A program made the translations under genes and the position numbers. Positions 61,470 to 64,000 of a stretch of DNA of 64,000 nucleotides are shown here, in pieces. Source of the DNA: Pomacea canaliculata (taxonomy: Eukaryota > Mollusca > Gastropoda > Architaenioglossa > Ampullariidae); assembly GCF_003073045.1 (NCBI RefSeq), contig NC_037594.1, positions 21,210,927 through 21,274,926 of the forward strand. The letters are read 5' to 3'. Position 1 is the first letter of the stretch, and each line of letters starts with the position of its first letter. The notes beneath the pieces were generated by a model. It ran no database searches. It was not told where the DNA came from and worked only from the letters and a program-made list of their open reading frames with translations.

Positions 61470-64000
61470 TGTAAATGGAGGAATGCAGGAGCGCACGCAC
61501 TCACGCACACATGCGCACTCGACTACTCGCGCTCGGCTATTAGTGTGGCGCTCGTCCATTCCCTTCACTTGCAATGAGGAGGACTGCACGTCACGTTGAA
61601 AAGTCGTGTCTTCTCACGGCCTACATTTTCAGCAAATACATCATAATTCTTTCTCAACGGGAAAATCACGCGAAACTTCTAGACAACGCATCATTTTCGG
61701 ATCTTGGTAAAATATTATCTCATGGGGGCTGAAGGATCGAGAGAGCAACTTTAAAAGACACTCGTCGCGAATGTGGGCGGGGGCTTGGAGGGAAACCCAT
61801 AATTTTTTGTTTTCTCATGTTTGAGTTTTTATCTCCCCTTAGTTGTCGGGCCTTTGTGGGTGGGCCACTCGTAGAAAAATGACTGTCTTTGGGTTGCGAA
61901 GATTGCGTTGCATATATGCGTACATTAGCGCTGAAATTATACGGGTGCGGACGTGGCGTCCTTTCCGTGCCAGAGAGAGCAGCGCCCTCTGTAGTGTCTC
62001 CTGGCTTGTGTTTCACGGCGAGAGCTTAGCGACTGAGCCACAGGATCACATCGGGCATTGTTAGAAACGCCAAAAATTATTCATTTTCCCTCTTTCTCCC
62101 TCTCCCCCCTTCTCTCTCTCTCTTGACAATTTCAGATAAGTTTCGATTATTTTTCGGAATTAATCAGTAATGCCGTCTTGTCACATTATGTAATTGTTAG
62201 TTAAACGGTTTGTTTGTTTGTGTGTGTGTGTCGTGCAATAAAGGACATGCTTCACACACACACATGCTATAATTAACTCAAAAACCCAAAAGAAATTTTA
62301 CCAGACAAAGCTTTTTCATTTGCTCATCCTTTGGAAATACAGGAAAGGATAATTTTAGACATTTGGAAACATGAATTACTTTTTTCTGTATTAGCCGACA
62401 TGGCCTAAGTTTGAGTTTGTATAACAGCTAACATCAAACCGGAAGACGTCTACCCTCGGATAGGGGTAAAGGTCACAAACATGCATTAATCTTCAAAATC
62501 GTGCAACGGTCAGCAGAAGAGAAGTATACGTGTATAGCCCGCCATGTACTCTTATGTATATCCCATGAAGAAATCCTTGCTTGTCCTTCACATTTTATGT
62601 TATTAGTATTGATTTAATATACATTTATGTTGATGTGAAAAAGTTTATAGAGTTACTGAAATCTGTAGTTGCCTTGGCGAGCCGGATCAAATGATAGGAC
62701 CCGCTGGCCGGACGTGGCTCACCCTGGGTTAGATTGTGTATATGTGTGTGTGGTCGTTGTCTTTCGCCATACACCCACGTCCCACCCTTCCCAGACCCTT
62801 GTGTGTGTGAGAGAGAGAATGACTTGGCTGAAGCAGAGATGCTAATTAACTGGAGTCACTGTTTTTAAAGCGGCCGGCAAGAACTACCGTCTCTTTTTCA
62901 TCTTCTATTATCTTGTCACTCCCCTTACAATCTTGCTCCCTCTCTCTCTCTAAGTCCCCCTCCGTATCTTCTGAGGCGACTTCTGTAGCGGCGAAGTGTA
63001 TGTATATATGGAGGCGGGGATGGTGGTGGTGGTGAAGTGGGGAGAAGTGGGGGGAAGGACACTCGATGACAGACGGTAGAGCCCGACAGGCTTAGCGCAC
63101 CGCGACTGAACCCCACCCACCTGTCATGAGCCTGTTGTTAGCTCGTGGGGGGCTGGTTGGGAGGCTGCACAGGTAGTTATTAGCGGGCCATGAGAAGACG
63201 GCTGCACTGCCTACCAGCAGGTACCCACCATCCTCAGACACCCAGGCTGGCAGCGGTGCTGCTTGCGTCACAGGCCCTCCAGTCGTCTGGTCGCAGACGC
63301 CGCTCACAACAGCAATGTAAGCAACAGCTGCGCTTCTTTGAGCAAATTGTCCTCCACTCGGGCATCATGGGACTTGTAGCGACCACAGACATCTTCAAGG
63401 CAACAGAAAACATACTTGGTGTAACCACGCATTAAATCACCAGGGATCGACCTTAATAATCCACAAAGAATTTTTTCCATATTTTTTGCGGGGTTGATGG
63501 CGGGCGCCTCCCCCTCAACCCACACACACAAGATATGTGATACTGAGTTGACTGACTGTACACCTACATCTGACTTCGTGCACTACAATAATTACTCCCG
63601 AAAAACCCCCATAAAACTACCAAAGTACTTTAAGAAGCAGAAAAGCTTATGCTTGTCAAATCGTGCTCACCCTTGCTCATGCGAGCGGGCAGCCTGTGAG
63701 GCGGCAAGTCTCCAGATCTTATCTCTGTGTACCTCTCCTCCCTGCCCTTTGTGCTTTCCCCTCCACAGGGATTAACTCGGCGACGTGGCCACGAGGTGGA
63801 GCCCCTCAGGCAGATCGTGTTCACTCGCTTTTCTCGTCTTGTCTTGGCGAGCAGAGACTGTTATCAAGTCGTCGGCGTCGTGTCCCCTGCGAAAAACTTA
63901 AGATCTCTCGATAATTATCACTCTCGTGGTTTGGGCTCGCGCTGTGCTCTTCGCTTGGTCTTGTTGCGGATGACGGATATTGATGACAGCTTTTGAGGCG

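Larger units (their letters stand above)
56689..64000. other. Non-coding stretch to window end
   Basis: No exon, RNA gene or transposon recognised. Contents: a 9-bp tandem repeat at 59649-59683, an AT-rich block at about 60.0-61.1 kb, an A/C-rich tract at 61411-61469, and GC-rich patches near 58.6-58.9 kb and 63.0-64.0 kb with short open frames lacking known domains. Confidence 0.5.

Noticed and set aside
63190..63996. Overlapping frames of 64-93 codons on both strands near the window end
   Set aside because: GC-rich DNA with frames open on both strands, no domain and no splice evidence.

Overview
This is animal nuclear DNA: genes broken into small exons by GT-AG introns, an intron-bearing tRNA gene, SINE, LINE and MITE relics, and abundant microsatellites. 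The SINE sequence type and the invertebrate-like protein divergence suggest a mollusc, most likely a gastropod; this is inference from memory, not a search. No prokaryotic features are present.

Region 1 (1-29.4 kb) is AT-rich and gene-dense. It holds four protein genes, rebuilt here exon by exon with consistent splice phases. (a) The 3' end of an integrin alpha gene runs on + (72-8836, ten exons, 382 residues): calf domains, furin sites, membrane helix and GFFRR tail. (b) FAM136A lies on - (16371-18788, three exons, 140 aa), a mitochondrial protein with four CX3C pairs. (c) DYNC2I2/WDR34 lies on + (19023-25175, twelve exons, 495 aa), the dynein-2 intermediate chain 2 of intraflagellar transport. 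(d) PAAT/C10orf88 lies on - (26199-29132, five exons, 421 aa). A tRNA-Tyr(GTA) gene with a 13-nt intron follows at 29321-29406. FAM136A and DYNC2I2 are divergent, with start codons 234 bp apart. Integrin/FAM136A and DYNC2I2/PAAT are convergent pairs. The most notable item is a U12-type AT-AC intron in DYNC2I2, with perfect matches to the minor-spliceosome donor and branch-point consensus.

Region 2 (about 29.5-64 kb) has no protein gene I can defend. It is less AT-rich and full of microsatellites and a 12-copy minisatellite. It carries the 3' end of a non-LTR retrotransposon (about 42.8-43.2 kb), a tRNA-derived SINE (about 55.0-55.2 kb) and an 823-bp pogo/Tigger-like element with TA target duplications (55866-56688). 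A few GC-rich patches look like promoters or untranslated exons. It could be a gene desert, a large intron or a regulatory region; the sequence alone does not decide.

The four genes have no common pathway. DYNC2I2 is ciliary, FAM136A and PAAT are linked to mitochondria, and integrin alpha is a cell-adhesion receptor.
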